Assembly (NCBI GenBank): GCA_033032175.1
Contig: CM065309.1
Coordinates: 12,834,001 to 12,898,000 of the forward strand
Reading direction: 5' to 3'
DNA: 64,000 nucleotides
From: Saturnia japonica
Taxonomy: Eukaryota; Arthropoda; Insecta; Lepidoptera; Saturniidae
This document shows positions 35,832-48,611 of this stretch, piece after piece. A model generated the notes under the pieces. It did no database searches. It was not told the DNA's origin and saw nothing but the letters and a program-made list of their open reading frames with translations. Within the stretch, counting starts at the first letter, position 1. Each line of letters begins with the position of its first letter. Both the position numbers and the translations under genes were made by a program.

Positions 35832-35895
35832 GTTATAGGCTATATAACATCAGATACGACCATTAGGAGCAGAGCATCAATGAAAAATGTTGTAA
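35832..35895 (-). repeat. Family F fragment interrupted by the 103-bp insert
   Basis: GGTTATAGGCTATATAACAT and the following ACGAC..AGGAGCAGAGC match the family F copies at 21360 and 29480. The start of this copy lies left of the insert (before 35716). Confidence 0.5.
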
Positions 35896-36419
35896 AAACG
35901 GGGAAAATTTATTCCTTGTGAAATTTTCCATTGCGTGCGATGCGTAAATGGTTAAAGTTATGCAACAATGACAACATTTTCTTAAAAAGTTCTAAAAAAA
36001 GTCCACGATAGAATATGTCTATCTTTTACGGTTGACGCAACATAACCTTTTTATGGTAATAAAATTTGTTCTAAAATAATGCATTATTACAAATATGGTA
36101 TTAATACTTATCGAAATAAATACGGTATTCATCACAAGTATTTAATTTTGGACAAAATTGCGCTTTTCATCATTTGATTTCAATGAATATCTTAGGAGAT
36201 ATCACAGTTCTAAAATAACTCCACAGCAAAATAATAATCAAAAGTACCGCGCCTGCATTATAGCGGAATGATGTAGGAGGCGGGTGGCACCTATAAATTT
36301 ATTTTATTTTATTTAGGTATTTATTTGCTTACATTAACATATTTATGTACAAATAATAAAATTGAAATGCCTGTTTGTAATGTCAAAATAACAGTTTATT
36401 ATTAAATGCATATGAAAGT

Positions 36420-36850
36420 ATATACGATACCTATAGAAAAACGCAATTGTTAAAATTTTAGTCTGTCTGTCTGTCTGTTTGTTCCGGGTAATCTCTAAAA
36501 CGGTTGGACTGATTTTGACGGGACTTTCACTGATAGATAGCTGATGTTATAGAGAGTAACTTAGGATAATTTTATTTTAGAAAAAGATTTAGGGTTACAC
36601 AAATAAAAAAAAATTGTTCAAGGTGAATCAATTCGGGCGCTTAAATGGTTTACACTGAGTAAACCATAAGATATATAGCAAATTAATGTATAACATAATT
36701 GTAGGCTTTAAAAAGAGCTACAAAAATGTCAGAGAATATTCGTCTATCTTCTAAGGAATACCCACAATAATCATTTTTGTCTTTAAAATAGCCGGGAGCG
36801 GGGGACAAGATTCCCGCGGTCATTCTGTAGTTCTCGTGAGCGTAGCGAAC
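36420..36850 (+). repeat. Dispersed family B, near full length
   Basis: Opens with TTTAGTCTGTCTGTCTGTCT and GGGTAATCTCTAAAACGGTT, then GACTTTCACTGATAGATAG. It has ACTGAGTAAACCATAAGATA and CAATAATCATTTTTGTCTTT, ending in AGCCGGGAGCGGGGG. No coding content. Confidence 0.65.
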
Positions 36851-36982
36851 AAGGCAACAATGTAAAGTATACGATGTTTTATTTTCTTTAAAGTTATGTA
36901 GTGAGCTAAGTACTTACTTAAATATACAAAATAATTATGTTATTATGCTTAACGTAGTAATAATTAATTTTATAAAATAACA

Positions 36983-37150
36983 AGCTGTACCCCACGGTTT
37001 CACCCTTTTTAAATTATACCAATTGTCCACAGCGCCAAGCCGCCGCAAGTTGCCAACGCAGCCGTGTAGTCTATCGTTGTTCCAAATTCTGTACTTACCT
37101 CCTGCTTGCCAGATTGTTTGACGTTCATGATGACTGCTCTGCCCCTTTAC
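36983..37150 (+). repeat. Dispersed family F, 5' fragment
   Basis: Starts AAGCTGTACCCCACGGTTTC and carries GTGTAGTCTATCGTTGTTCC and CCAGATTGTTTGACGTTCAT. The short open frames at 37206-37449 just after it have no domain. Confidence 0.55.
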
Positions 37151-37617
37151 GTTCGTTGTGTGTATGTATATAACATATAACGTTTCTCAATAAATAGACC
37201 AAAAAATGCAACAACAACAAAACGAACAATCTCTTGAGGTTAATATTGTTTTTACCAGTGGTAGAACTCGTGCAGTGTCACAATGTCCCACCTATTCCTA
37301 CCGCAAAGCAGCTATGCTTGCACTGCTGTATTCTAGCCCGCAAAATGCAACATGCATACACAACACACACTGCCACACAAGTTGTAACCTATAGTAACTG
37401 GAACTGGCATCAGAGCTGCAATCATTTTGAGTTGGTTATAGATACCTAGCTACGGGCTGGAATTGCCTCTTAACATCAGATGGGCATGCAGTGACCTGTT
37501 CGTTACTTCTTACTATAAAAAAGGTGTAATGGTGAAATTGTGAAGAAAATATTTGAGAAGACTTATTGATATATATTACGTAGTACTTAATCGTTAATCT
37601 ATTGCAATATTGAAGCG

Positions 37618-37745
37618 ATAATGACTCAGTGGTAGCGTATTCGGATATTGCATCGGTCGCCGTGGTTGGAATCTTACAACGAACCTGAGCTTTCGGTGAA
37701 GGAGAACATTGTAATGAAACCGTAGCATGATGGTAGGTTATCGCA
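37618..37745 (+). mobile_element. SINE-1 head fragment
   Basis: ATGACTCAGTGGTAGCGTAT keeps the A-box region better than other copies. CTGAGCTTTCGGTGAAGGAG and AATGAAACCGTAGCATGATG follow. The 3' half is missing. Confidence 0.75.
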
Positions 37746-37749
37746 TCAG

Positions 37750-39270
37750 CACTTCATGTTAAAGCTTCAAACACGATAGCAGAATTATTAAGTAACATAA
37801 CGTTTCTATTGATACTTGATCAATTATCCTTTTAAAATATACTCTTCATCACTGTCTTAAACAAAGTTCTAATCGATTCTAAAATTGTTTTCCTTACAAA
37901 ATAACTTTTTAAAATAAAGAATAATAAACTTACTTTTCCTTTATAAACCATAGCTTAAAAAGTTTACATAAAAGAAACGACTAATATATGTATTTCCATT
38001 ACCAAGTGAATAGCAGAAGGTTTAACCTCGTGTTTCATTTAATAACAGCTTAAGTAATGTTAATTATATCGTTTCACAAAGAGCTCTTACCATAACATGG
38101 TTATGTTTCCTTAAAACCTTAACTCGGTTTAAACTCAAAACAAGCTCACTGTCCTGGAAAAATTCGGTTCTCTATTATCTCCGATTATTACATTTCCCGT
38201 TATTTTACGAGTATTGAGTTAATACATATATAACAATGAATATCCAAATTATTATTGACATAATAAAAAGGTTTTCGTGGTCATTGAACTTACAATACAT
38301 CTTGATAATAAAAATTATCAAGAATCAACGCTAGTACGACGTTCTAATCTCAATACATATTTCATAGTTGTATAAAAACTATTCCAACCCCAAAACATTG
38401 TAGCTATTCTCGGTCGGTCTGCCATTGACCTAATTCTACAACAATAGTGCCCAAGATACAACGTCGTACTATAGATACTAGTAATAAAATAATAATAAAA
38501 GTAAATGCATTTCTGCCACATTCTCATACGCTTTAAAAAGGGGTGAAGCCATATCCTCGCTACAACTATGTATGTAATAAAGTGGGGTACCTACTGATTT
38601 TCTAATATATTCACAAGTTCCAGATAGTAAGTAATGCGTCAAAGACCAACACGAAGCACTGAGAGATTAGGATCATCGAACAATCCATCGTCATGTCACC
38701 TAATAAACAAACAAAATTTAATAAAACAGAAACATTAAAATCCCCTGTAAATTTTTTATATTTTTATACAAAATTTTCATAGAAAAAAGAAGTACAAACC
38801 TAATCATATTCAATGTCAATGTTTTTTGATGCTGATGATATTCGAAGAAGTTGATAATAAAAACGATCCCTAGTTGTTATAATTAGCAATCGTATGTAAA
38901 CAATTAGGAGCCAATAAAAATAGTTGCTAAATAGAAGTTAAAATCTTAATAAATGTAGCTCACAATCCATTTTAATTAACTCGATAGATATTTTCACGTG
39001 TCACTAATAAAATTTCCCTCTTAAATTAGTCTTCATATACCAGAATAAATGAGTTATCTTGATAGTGGATTTGAAGATCTTTATTAAGTGTTTTCAAATA
39101 AAATTATAATGTCAATAATTTTTATAGTTTATATTGCAAAAAAAAATTATTTATTATCTTGGAATTTTCAATGAGAATTTGACAATTTACGTGGATTCAT
39201 TATAACCAGTATTACCTCCATTATTTATGTATCCGGTGTCCCTATAAAAAAACATTAGTATTTTATTTCT
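37750..39270. other. Gene-free AT-rich stretch
   Basis: Nothing recognisable; only chance open frames. Confidence 0.4.
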
Positions 39271-39279
39271 GCAATTCAG

Positions 39280-39545
39280 AAAAATAGAACTCATCGTCTT
39301 TCGACTTTGTACACGTTTATTACGCAGTCACATAATTATTCATCTCGTAGTTTTATTTTTATTAATATTTACTATTGACAATTCTTATGGCCTATCAACT
39401 GAGGAATGATATAAACTTCCCGTGTTCACCATTTCTTAAAGATTAGTCAAACCATTTTTGGGCTTAACCTAAACAAACAACATAAAGACATGTCATACAT
39501 GACATATAAAAATTTAAATCATATTCGTGATCTGTTAATCACTCC
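39280..39545 (+). repeat. Dispersed family A, degraded copy
   Basis: ACACGTTTATTACGCAGTCA, then CATCTCGTAGTTTTATTTTT and GACAATTCTTATGGCCTATC follow the order of family A. It ends CATATTCGTGATCTGTTAAT. Confidence 0.5.
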
Positions 39546-40845
39546 TCGTGATCACTCACGTGATCTGGTTTTCTAGGTAATAGACATTTATCAAAGCAAA
39601 TGTTAAAAAAATTACATGTAAAGACAGAACTAAAGATTTCAAAGTGCCTTCTTAGGAACTAAGTTGATTAAAATATATTTGATTTGACTAATATAGATAT
39701 TTTTTAAGAACAAAGACGATAATGCGAAATTGGCTCATCAAATAAATAGAAATAAATAGTTACATATACATTATTTAAATATACGATTTGTCCTGCAAAA
39801 TAAAGTCATAAAAACTAAATTTCAGTAATCCAGTACAGACGTTTCAGCAAGCAATTGTTCTTCTGCAAATTGAAAAACGAATAATAATGTTTTACTCCTC
39901 AAAGCAAAATAAAATTACTTTCTTTCTGAATAAACACAATACACAATATATTTTTCTCGGAGTGAGTTTGAATTAAAAAGGTTTCGCAACAGCTTGATTT
40001 TCATTGGGTAAGTTTTGAATAAAGTCTGTGTAGGCATTTATAAGGTGTCGCTTGTTAAAGTTTTTGTATTAACTTTTTCCAAATGTTTTCTGTGCAAAAA
40101 TGTACAATTTTATTAAATGATTTCGGAGGAAATGATATCTTTGACAAATGTTTTATAGACCTAAACATGACAAATTAAGAAGTTATTAGGTAATCGTCTT
40201 ACACGATTGCTAACAAACAAACTGTTAGCTGCCAATTACAATTATTACTGACATGTTGCAAGAAGAAATAAGTGGTCAACTAATTATATAATTTAACTTG
40301 ACGACGACAACATTTAGAAAATGAAGTTTTTCACGAACAACAATACAACCTAGTTATTACAAAATAGGTCGAGAGAATTCTACGAAATATATAAGGCACA
40401 TTGCCACCGACTGCCGACGTACAAAAAGCTTTATCAGATCATACATTTTTGCCAAGGCCCTATGGTGAGCATATTTTCGTATTTTTTTACATTCATCAAA
40501 AGAGCGTTCAAGCAAAAAAACTACCTTATCTATAATGTTCACGACTGAAAATATTATTTCAACGTCCGCGTCATTTTATTAACACAAAAACATCGCTTAC
40601 ATTGTTTTTAAGTAAACAATATTTTTGTTTAATATTTATTTTTATATAACTCAGAAAACAATATTAGTTTTTACTCAGCAGTTCTCAGTTTTTACCAAAG
40701 CAGTAAAAATTCTTCAAAAGAATATCTTCCTCGCACCAAATACATATAAAAGTAGCTGCATAACCTCAATAAAAATATTTTTTTCATAGATTGTCCATGA
40801 TGCAGACGTCACTAAAAACATACGGGCAGCTTCAGTTGCGTAGGG
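39546..40845. other. Gene-free AT-rich stretch
   Basis: No gene or repeat supported. The minus-strand open frame of 61 codons at 40357-40542 has no domain. Confidence 0.4.
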
Positions 40846-40849
40846 CATA

Positions 40850-41422
40850 GCCCGCTCACGCACACCCACCACCGCCGCCGTCACGTCGCGATCTCTCTCT
40901 CTCGCGGCAACTCAAGCCTAGGTCCGTTCCTCGGTGTGAAGCCCATGAATTTGGGAACCGACCGCGCGGTATAAGTGACACTGCACTTGCAATCACTTAG
41001 CTACCCACATACATCATTACACACAATATGTACATACATTCATGCACACTACATAGCTACATAGGTTCTTTAAGGGACCATTTTTTTTTTTCGCTAGTAG
41101 TGTAGATTATATTTTCAGATCACTAAATACATATCCACATGTTCCTTCCTTCCTCCCAGGAGGCAGGGACATGAATATATTTATATGCTAGGTTAGCTCG
41201 AATTTTACGGATAGGGAATTATTCAGATCGCGACTTAATTGCAATCGCGGCAACAACCCAAGCCGAGGTCCGGCCACTTTGGCACCTTTGCGTGCATGTT
41301 GGCCACGCTTTCGCGGCTTTAAGCGCTCGTCCCCAAGCCCGGTAAAGCTGTAAAAGCCATCAGCGGCTATGTTTTTGGATAGGGCCCCTCAGGCTAACAG
41401 TGTAGTCAATTCTAAAAAAACT
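40850..41422 (+). mobile_element. Jockey-type retrotransposon, 5'-truncated (3' UTR only)
   Basis: Plus-strand counterpart of the UTR at 58703-59200. Shared blocks, in order, are AAGCCTAGGTCCGTTCCTCG, AAGTGACACTGCACTTGCAA, TCCTTCCTTCCTCCCAGGAG, ATCGCGACTTAATTGCAATC, GAGGTCCGGCCACTTTGGCA and the 3' hairpin tail with GATAGGGCCCCTCAGG. It ends CTAAAAAAACTG. The tail has an extra TTTTTGGATAG-type insert that it shares with the mini-copy at 56797, defining a subfamily. Confidence 0.85.
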
Positions 41423-41424
41423 GT

Positions 41425-42425
41425 TTTACTGATCTGTACTATGCTTACAATTTTGCTTTTTCGTGGTACTATGAAAATTCACGAAAAATCCTTATGAAAA
41501 ATAAAGCCATTCTAAAATACCGAATAAAAAATATGAACACCTTTTTTAAATGGGTACCGTACTCACCAACGCTTTTTCATTAAAAAAAATGAGAAGATGA
41601 GAACGATAACGTTGTTTCAATGGACACAGATTTATCTTCTGTTTCAGGACTCTTGTAAAGTTTAACTGATAGACTAACAAACAAGCATTGAGTTTGAAAA
41701 TAACGAATAAATATTTTTGATAAATAACATTTTATGACAGTTACGCTATAGGAAGAATAATTTTATATTGGATAAAAATCTTGAGAAAACTTCTTATGTA
41801 GTTCGGTTGTTATTAAAATATATTTGCTATAAGCAGCAAATTATTACTGTCTTTTCCACATATCCTGGGAGTTTATTCCCTGAATAGGTTAAAAATAAAA
41901 TAGCCCAAAAATACTCAAATATAGTTTGTCAGCTTGAAGTTACAAGCTAATCCTAATAGAACCAAGACATGTAATTCAGGCTTCTAAATGAAAAGAAAAT
42001 CTAGTAATCTCGAATATAATATCATACTTAAAAAATATCACCTTAGAGTTATAAAATATTTTATGAAGATAAGAGAAGTGCTCGAAAGCGTCGGGTTTCT
42101 GTTAACTTGAGCTTCTTGTAAAACTTTGAAAAAAATTCTTTTGTTCGCAGGTACGATATCTCCCCTCATAATCATGAAAGAAAGAATAATTATTTTACAT
42201 AATTGCGATTATTATAAAACAGTAAAGCGAAACTGGTATTTTTTTTTCGTTCGTTCTTTGACTAACGGTGTCGCATTCTCTGACCTATGAGAAAGAGTTT
42301 TTTCTAAGTTTTTTTAAATACTTTATGCAACACTACTGTGCATGAAATTTCGTGCGGCGATGGCCGCGGCGGCGAAGGAGTACGTGCGCGTGGGGCACGC
42401 GACGTGTTAGACACTGCTACTTTAG
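41425..42425. other. Gene-free AT-rich stretch
   Basis: AT-rich, with a GC-rich patch at 42345-42410 (GCGATGGCCGCGGCGGCGAA) that resembles GC cores of dispersed repeats. A loosely similar patch lies at 47990-48060. Confidence 0.35.
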
Positions 42426-42429
42426 TTTA

Positions 42430-42675
42430 TTTCATTTGTGCGGAACCCTAATTCTTTTTCAGAAATAAAAATAGCCTAAGTTATTCCTTATAACATTAGC
42501 TATCTGCCAGTGGAGGCTTCGTCAAAATCGATCCAACCGTTTCGGAGATTACCCGAAACAAACATACAGAAAACATTTTTTTAATTAGTGTTTTGTTATA
42601 CGTACCGTATACATTTTCATATGCAATTAGTAGAAAGCTGTTACTTTGACTTTACAAAAAGACACTTCAATCTTA
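42430..42675 (-). repeat. Dispersed family B, reverse copy
   Basis: CCAACCGTTTCGGAGATTAC and CCGAAACAAACATACAGAAA are the reverse of the family start. The outer end is GCAATTAGTAGAAAGCTGTT. Confidence 0.65.
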
Positions 42676-43239
42676 TTTTTTGTGTAAATATCCAGATAAC
42701 AGTGATGAAATGGGTAAACCCATAGATGTAGTATACTACATCTATTGGTAAACCACAGAGCGAGGAGGGTAATATATCTGCAGAGTATTCAATTTAATTT
42801 AAAATATGTCACTGAAATTCACAATAAAGATAGGCAATAAGAAATTCAATTTCATCTCGAATTATATCGCATGGAAAGCGATTCCAATATATTTGCGTTG
42901 GTGTTAGGATGTGTATAAAAATTACTTGAACCATTGTTATATAACATCGCTGAAAGCGCTCCGATTCCCTGAAAAGCTTTTTGGCTGTTATAAGCGAATA
43001 TTAACGGGAAAACGGTAATATAAACACCACTTACTACGTAAGTAATATGGTAAGTAAAAGGACTATAAAATAAATTTTGCTCGAATCAGTATGGCAAACT
43101 CTTAGTTATTTATCCACGCCAATGATTTAAAACTTGAGCAAAATTTTTAAACCGAGCTATTTGTTCATAGTTTAAACAAAAAGTTTTTAAATACAGAGTT
43201 GCTTACCTACGAGTACACAAGTTGTTTGCACGGGCGAGT

Positions 43240-43690
43240 ATATCATCGTCATCATCATCATTTTAGCCAAAAGACGTCCATTTGTGGATATAGACCTTCA
43301 CCAAAGATCTACATAACGACCGGCCCTGTTCTCCCCGCATCGAGCGGTTTCTCGAAATCTTTACCAGGTCACCTTGTGTCCATCTTGTGTCGGGTCTGCC
43401 CACGCTGCGACTTTCGGTATGTGGCCACCACGGGAGAACTCTTCGGCCCCAACAGCCATCCATTCTACGGGCTTTACCCCACCCACTGCCACTTAATCTA
43501 TCTATACTTAAGATTATGTCGGGGACTTTAGTTTTCCTGAGGATTCCTTCATTTCTGATTCGATCACGCAGAGAAACTCCAAGCATAGCCCTCTGTAACC
43601 TTGAGCTTTCTTATGAGACCCATAGTTAGCGACCACGTTTTAGCACCATATGTAATCACTAGCAACACATATTATTGACCGAGTATATAG
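43240..43690 (-). pseudogene. RTE retrotransposon, C-terminal coding part and 3' end
   Basis: On the minus strand it reads VITYGAKTWSLTMGLIRKLK (43660 downward). After a one-base shift come MLGVSLRDRIRNEGILRKTK and the terminal DLVKISRNRSMRGEQGR and SLVKVYIHKWTSFG. It ends in a GAT-type trinucleotide run (TCATCATCAT on the plus strand near 43245-43262). RTE elements commonly end in such short tandem repeats. The order and length match the family's last 130 residues. 5'-truncated and frameshifted. Confidence 0.85.
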
Positions 43691-43694
43691 TGTA

Positions 43695-45415
43695 ATTTGT
43701 ATGTCATTCATAGCCGTAGCCAGGTACGTAGGGCGAGGTGTTATTAGCTGCACGTGAGAACCGTGCGGGTGTGGAAATGTCTTCCAGTTAATGTTTTTCT
43801 CCACCTGTAGTACTTGAGTCCCATAAACGAGGCGTGAGGACGTGAAGTGACGTTTTAGCGTGACGAAATGACGGCGACGACAGTCAATAGAATCTGTCAC
43901 TGACATTTTGAACTATACCATACTTATCATCGGGTGCTGTAGAGTAAGTGAGTATAAAACAAAATTAAGATTACGTTTCTCTTGCCTTGCCATAATCCAA
44001 ACTAAACCATAACTGGACAAAATCACGGCTACCCTCATGATTATACATAGTGAATTTAAAAAACGTATTGATACAGTTACCCATTATGTTATTCAGAATA
44101 TGGGGAGGACATGTAAAATTTCGATTTCAGTAATATGCTCACTTATATTGTTCACTTGTCATATATTTTATTACACTGAAATTTATATCGACACGTATTA
44201 ATATATATATTATATTTTAAATTGTTTTGTAATATAAGGCTATTGTTAGATTAGTATCTCACATAATGTCAAGATATGATTTTTTTTGTCGCAGGCTAAG
44301 CTTAGAGCTCTAGAGCTCTTTCCAGAACACGTCGATAGATATTTTGCGGTTAACATTTTTAACTTAGAGCGGTTGCTACTGGCATTTGCTATTTTATACA
44401 TTATATGAAAATCCCATTTATAAAATCACCAAGTCACGTGGTTTAGTAAATATGTCGATTCCCTAGAATATCGGTTAATTCTTTAAACCGATACTGCTCA
44501 AGTATATGTATGTATAAATACCTATTAATATACCTATGACGATTACCTAGATTAGTTAGACCCTTAAAATCGATTACCGAAACATAAAAATAAACTAATA
44601 ATATATATTATTCTCTTTTACCGGTATTAACCGGTTTACTATTTCGTTCTCTTTGTTGTGCCGCCACCGTGTAATTCCAGTTTACGTATATGAAGTATAT
44701 GAAGACAAATTGGTTCATGTTTAATATAAACTGGTTAGTAGGGAACGATATGTTCGGTTATGTTATTATAATGTTATGTTTTTAACAAAACATTTACTTG
44801 AAACCGGTATAAAGGTATATTTACTGATATAATTCGAACAGGTTTCAAGCCTTGGTGTGGATAACAATTAACCCTAAAATAAACGGATTAAAAAATTCTT
44901 TAAGTGTAAGTTAGGTACTAACACTAATGCTTTCTTAAAGAGAAGAAAGAACGTGCTAATGGATGAGTTTAAACGAATTCAAGATAATTAAATACCTGAC
45001 AAAACACGTATTCAAGTATTCATCCATCGATTACTTCTAACAGGTATTTCTATGACATAATATTTATTAGTATTTACCTGTAGGTACTTCAATTCGACAT
45101 ATTGGTAACACATTAAGGCTTTATTCACTTTTAACAAGATCGAAGAACTGCACACGCAATAAAGAAAACGGTACCTTGGAGTAAAGATAGCTTCAGTAGT
45201 AAATCTCGCCCGTCTGTTCCCATCGCAATCGATGGAGAAAAATATTTTTGCTATAAAACTTCATTTCATGTGAGTGTAATAAAAATGTAAGATGAGTGGT
45301 AAAAAACTGTTAAAAATATATTTACATTAATAAAAGACAAAACGATAGATCCAATAATAGGCATAACGCGTTTCTAAAAAAAAATAGTTTTTAAATTCTT
45401 GCTGTTCAAAAATTA
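43695..45415. other. Gene-free stretch
   Basis: 43695-43910 is less AT-rich with no domain in any frame. 44285-44340 has a small GAGCTCTAGAGCTC palindrome. 44540-44850 contains AACCGGTTTA/ACCGGTATT repeats of an unassigned kind. No gene supported. Confidence 0.35.
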
Positions 45416-45659
45416 AGGGCTGGCCAGGCAGACGTTGTTCGCCCTTTACAATATTCTAATTCAGTTTTCTACACCTTTCCCATTTTTTTTTTCTAAAAAC
45501 TAATCGATATATAATATGAGGACACAATTTCACACACGGCCATTTAATTCCAAACTAAGCAAAGTTTGTAATATGGTAACTAAACAGCTGATATACATAC
45601 ATATATGGATATTTAACACCCACACACACACAACTGACATTTATGCTCATCACACAAAG

Positions 45660-45737
45660 TCAGTCATAGGCGGGGATCGAACCCGCGACCTCTCGGCTCA
45701 ATTGTAGCGTTTATACCACTGTGTCACGAGGCCTGTC
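45660..45737 (-). mobile_element. tRNA-like SINE head
   Basis: On the minus strand, GGCCTCGTGACACAGTGGTA and TCGCGGGTTCGATCCCCGCC give good A- and B-boxes and a plausible T-arm (GCGGG..CCCGC). The 3' acceptor strand does not pair with the 5' GGCCTCG, so it is a SINE head and not a working tRNA gene. A CA repeat (45618-45632) is adjacent. Confidence 0.6.
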
Positions 45738-46014
45738 ACTGTCGATGTCGATGACCTAACGAACAAAACAAAAAAGAATTTCGCATATTCATGCTTTGAA
45801 TCTTGAGTTATGGTTTTGATTTCATACAAAAAAGGACGTCCAATTTTTCACGAATTTGAACATTTTCTGGAAAGCTTTTCAATTTTTCTTTCCATAAAAT
45901 CCTAATTCGGGTTATTACGAACATTTTAAAACAAAAAATAGCCAAATCTGGCCAGCCGTTCTCAAGTGATGTGCTTACCAACCAACAGCATTTCACTATA
46001 ATTTATATAAAATA

Positions 46015-46360
46015 TTACTCGCTTATACGCGCAACTTCGTCTGCCTATTATTGGACACACTCTGAGTGATCCCGGTAAATGAGTAATAGGCTCATCACCA
46101 TGTGTATGGTGGTCGCGAGCCCTACCATCTCGCTTTATTACTGCATGTAAACCGACTGATCACTGAAGAAGACAAACAGGAAGAAATTAAAAACGGAATT
46201 AAAAAAAATCTAGATAAGAGTGTTCTTACTTAGCGGTATGAAATATACTTTAAGACATATTCCCATACCTACCGAATATACATAAAAAATTTAATTAAAA
46301 TCTGTCCAGCCGTTATGGAGTGCGACCACAAACACCGTGACACGAGATTTCAATATATAA
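46015..46360 (+). repeat. Dispersed family C with a CACCATGTGTATGGTGGTCG insert-like block
   Basis: CGCGCAACTTCGTCTGCCTA opens it and CAGCCGTTATGGAGTGCGA closes it. The inner block TAGGCTCATCACCATGTGTA recurs in modified form at 56515-56600 and 60535-60570, so it is a mobile unit of its own. Confidence 0.5.
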
Positions 46361-46364
46361 TGTA

Positions 46365-47100
46365 CCTACGTTCAGGCACTCGACAAATAATATTTTACCT
46401 AAGATTTTGGCATCGCCAATAATAATTCAGATCACGTGGAGGCACCACTACATTGCTAAGGCTGGGTGTTTCTCGTTATTAAATAACTTTTATCGACCAA
46501 CGCCTCGCTGTTTTGCGTCCTCGCTCGTCGCTACCTACCAACCCCTCGCTCGAGAATTATAGGCAAATATTGCGCATTTAAAGAAAATTAAACTCTGAAT
46601 TCTTATATGTTTAATGTATACTTCAAAGGAAACCCGACATTTGACGAGCGGCTATGAAGAAATGAAGCTTTATTTTATGAATATTTAAAAGTAAATTTAT
46701 GGAAAAGGTAATGAAAGACACAAGTTCGTAGCATATATTGACATTCCAAATATTAAGTGACCAAACCAATTATATAGACGACTGGCCAATGTGACGTCAC
46801 TACACAAGTACAAATGTATCTTTGTATTTTTTTATTTATCAAGTTAATATTTTCATGTAATTTAATTTTTCACAACTATCACTCATTTAAGATTCAGTGT
46901 TATTAGGTTCTTGTTATTATTTTACTTTTTGTATTGAAAGAAATACCACTCGTTCGTCTACTTTGCTTCGTCCTTTTGTACCTATAATTAAAGTTTATAG
47001 ACAGTATTTTATGTTACAGTAAAAATCAGAAATCAGTGTTTACCTAACTAGGAATAAAGCTTCGGGCTCTTACTATAATAATTATTGATAAATGAATAAT
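46365..47100. other. Gene-free AT-rich stretch
   Basis: Nothing supported. The patch at 46440-46560 (CTCGCTCGTCGCTACCTACC) is a little GC-richer without coding pattern. Confidence 0.35.
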
Positions 47101-47104
47101 TAAC

Positions 47105-47330
47105 CGACTTCAAAAAAAGGAGCGGGTTCTCAGTTCGAATGTATACTTTTATGTATGTTCAGTCATTACTTGTTTGCTTGTGAACCGATTTCGATGATTA
47201 TTTTTTCGTTAAAAAGGGGATACCTCAGGGGTTGTCCCATATTAATTTCATCAGTGTTGGACCTTCGACTTCGAAGATACACCAAGGAACTCGTTAAAAT
47301 CATTGAAGTTTGAATTAAGAATTAAGATAC
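47105..47330 (+). repeat. Dispersed family E, best copy
   Basis: Opens CCGACTTCAAAAAAAGGAGC and has GAACCGATTTCGATGATTAT, AGGGGATACCTCAGGGGTTG and CCTTCGACTTCGAAGATACA. The opener is a common insect repeat phrase. Confidence 0.65.
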
Positions 47331-47807
47331 AATCAGCTTTTTATTCAACTAATGCTTGTGCAATGCTCTCGCAAACATAAATGCTAGTGATTTTTTAACA
47401 TGTTTACTTGTTACGCCGTTTTCTTAAATATAATTGAGATGAACAATTATTGAAACCCTTAATATAATATTGATATATAATACGTCATTGCGTGATTGAC
47501 CCTCATCAATGCGAATAATTGTTTTAATTTTGACTCACCATGAATTAATGGCGATTTTGAAGAAATCACACATTCACACATTTTGAAACTAATCAGAAAA
47601 CTAAAAAAGTTTAGCTAGAGATGTAGTTCAAGATGCTAAGGCAAGATGTATTTACATTAACCTTACAATCGGGACTAGGTTTAAACTAGGTTTAGGGACT
47701 AGCATTTAAAGGTAACTGCCAGAACACATAAAAAAATTACTTAATAATAAATTTTTAACTTAGGTTTATAACCTAATACGTAACCAGTTGTTGTCTAGCA
47801 TCATTTT

Positions 47808-47892
47808 CTTTGCCGAAAGGTCAGGATTATTGTACGATTCGAGCCGTGTTGATCGACACGGTATACGAGCGTGCTTCCACTGAGCCATCAAA
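47808..47892 (-). mobile_element. SINE-1 head, reverse
   Basis: Minus-strand GATGGCTCAGTGGAAGCACG and GGCTCGAATCGTAC, then CTGACCTTTCGGCAAAG, match the SINE-1 head. Confidence 0.65.
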
Positions 47893-47934
47893 AAATGAAC
47901 TATTTTGTAACATAATTAGAAGACTTTCTACTGA

Positions 47935-48240
47935 ATCTCAAAAAGATGACGTCACTATCATATGTCACGTGGCATAGCATGTGATATCATACGGTCGCTC
48001 TTGGTACGGTGCGGCGGTGGTACTCATAAAAACCTGTGCGATGTGGGGCATTTTACTTCTACGTATCGAAACGTAATACTGCCCGTATAATCAGTCATGA
48101 TGTGTGGTTATTATGTAGAGTGTGAAGCAATATTAATTAAACGTCACCGAGAAAAAGATCGTAATACACGGACAGACAGACAGACGGACATCAAAGTAAT
48201 CCTATAAGGGTTCCGTATTCTTTTATTCTGAGGTACTGAA
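47935..48240. other. Unassigned repeat-like block
   Basis: Ends with CGGACAGACAGACAGACGGA, CAAAGTAATCCTATAAGGGT and TCCGTATTCTTTT, a phrase typical of dispersed insect repeats, with a GC-richer part at 48000-48050. Only one copy in this window. Confidence 0.35.
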
Positions 48241-48478
48241 CCCTAAAAACATAGTAAAGGTTAGAAATGTCTTTATGTTTTGGTTTAGTTTATCTTTTAC
48301 ATTATATACGATATGACGCAGTTCAATGAGTCCGAAAATTAAACAATCTTTCGTTACTTTTTCGTATACATTTTCTAAGAAGAAATTCGGGAAAATGTAA
48401 GTACATACATTAATTACATTTTATCATTCTATGATTATAATATATGTTTTTGAGATATACTTTTCTACTATACATGAG

Positions 48479-48611
48479 GTTGGAAGGGCCTGTACAGGCT
48501 ACAGAAATATCAATGCTAAGTACACCTTACTTTTCTCTAAAGCAAGCAGCAGAACTCGCAATGCTATGTTACGATCTATACGTGTGGTTTGCAAACAGCT
48601 ACTCCAGTATG
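48479..48611 (+). CDS. Candidate internal exon, 44 codons
   Basis: Preceded by a pyrimidine-containing tract and AG (48477-48478) and followed by a good donor (ATG|GTACGTG at 48612). The open frame begins LEGPVQATEISML, continues STPYFSLKQAAELAMLCYDL and ends YVWFANSYSSM. The composition is protein-like (a helical Ala/Leu stretch with aromatic residues) and differs from the Lys/Ile/Asn-rich chance frames around it. The exon would enter in phase 2 and leave in phase 0. I recognise no domain and no neighbouring exon is certain. It could also be a remnant of an unrecognised element. Confidence 0.35.

Noticed and set aside
43199..43531. Plus-strand 110-codon frame as a gene
   Set aside because: It is the antisense shadow of the RTE retrotransposon C-terminus on the minus strand.
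45660..45737. tRNA gene on the minus strand
   Set aside because: A- and B-boxes and a T-arm are visible, but the acceptor 3' strand does not pair with the 5' strand and no sound anticodon arm follows. Better explained as a SINE head.
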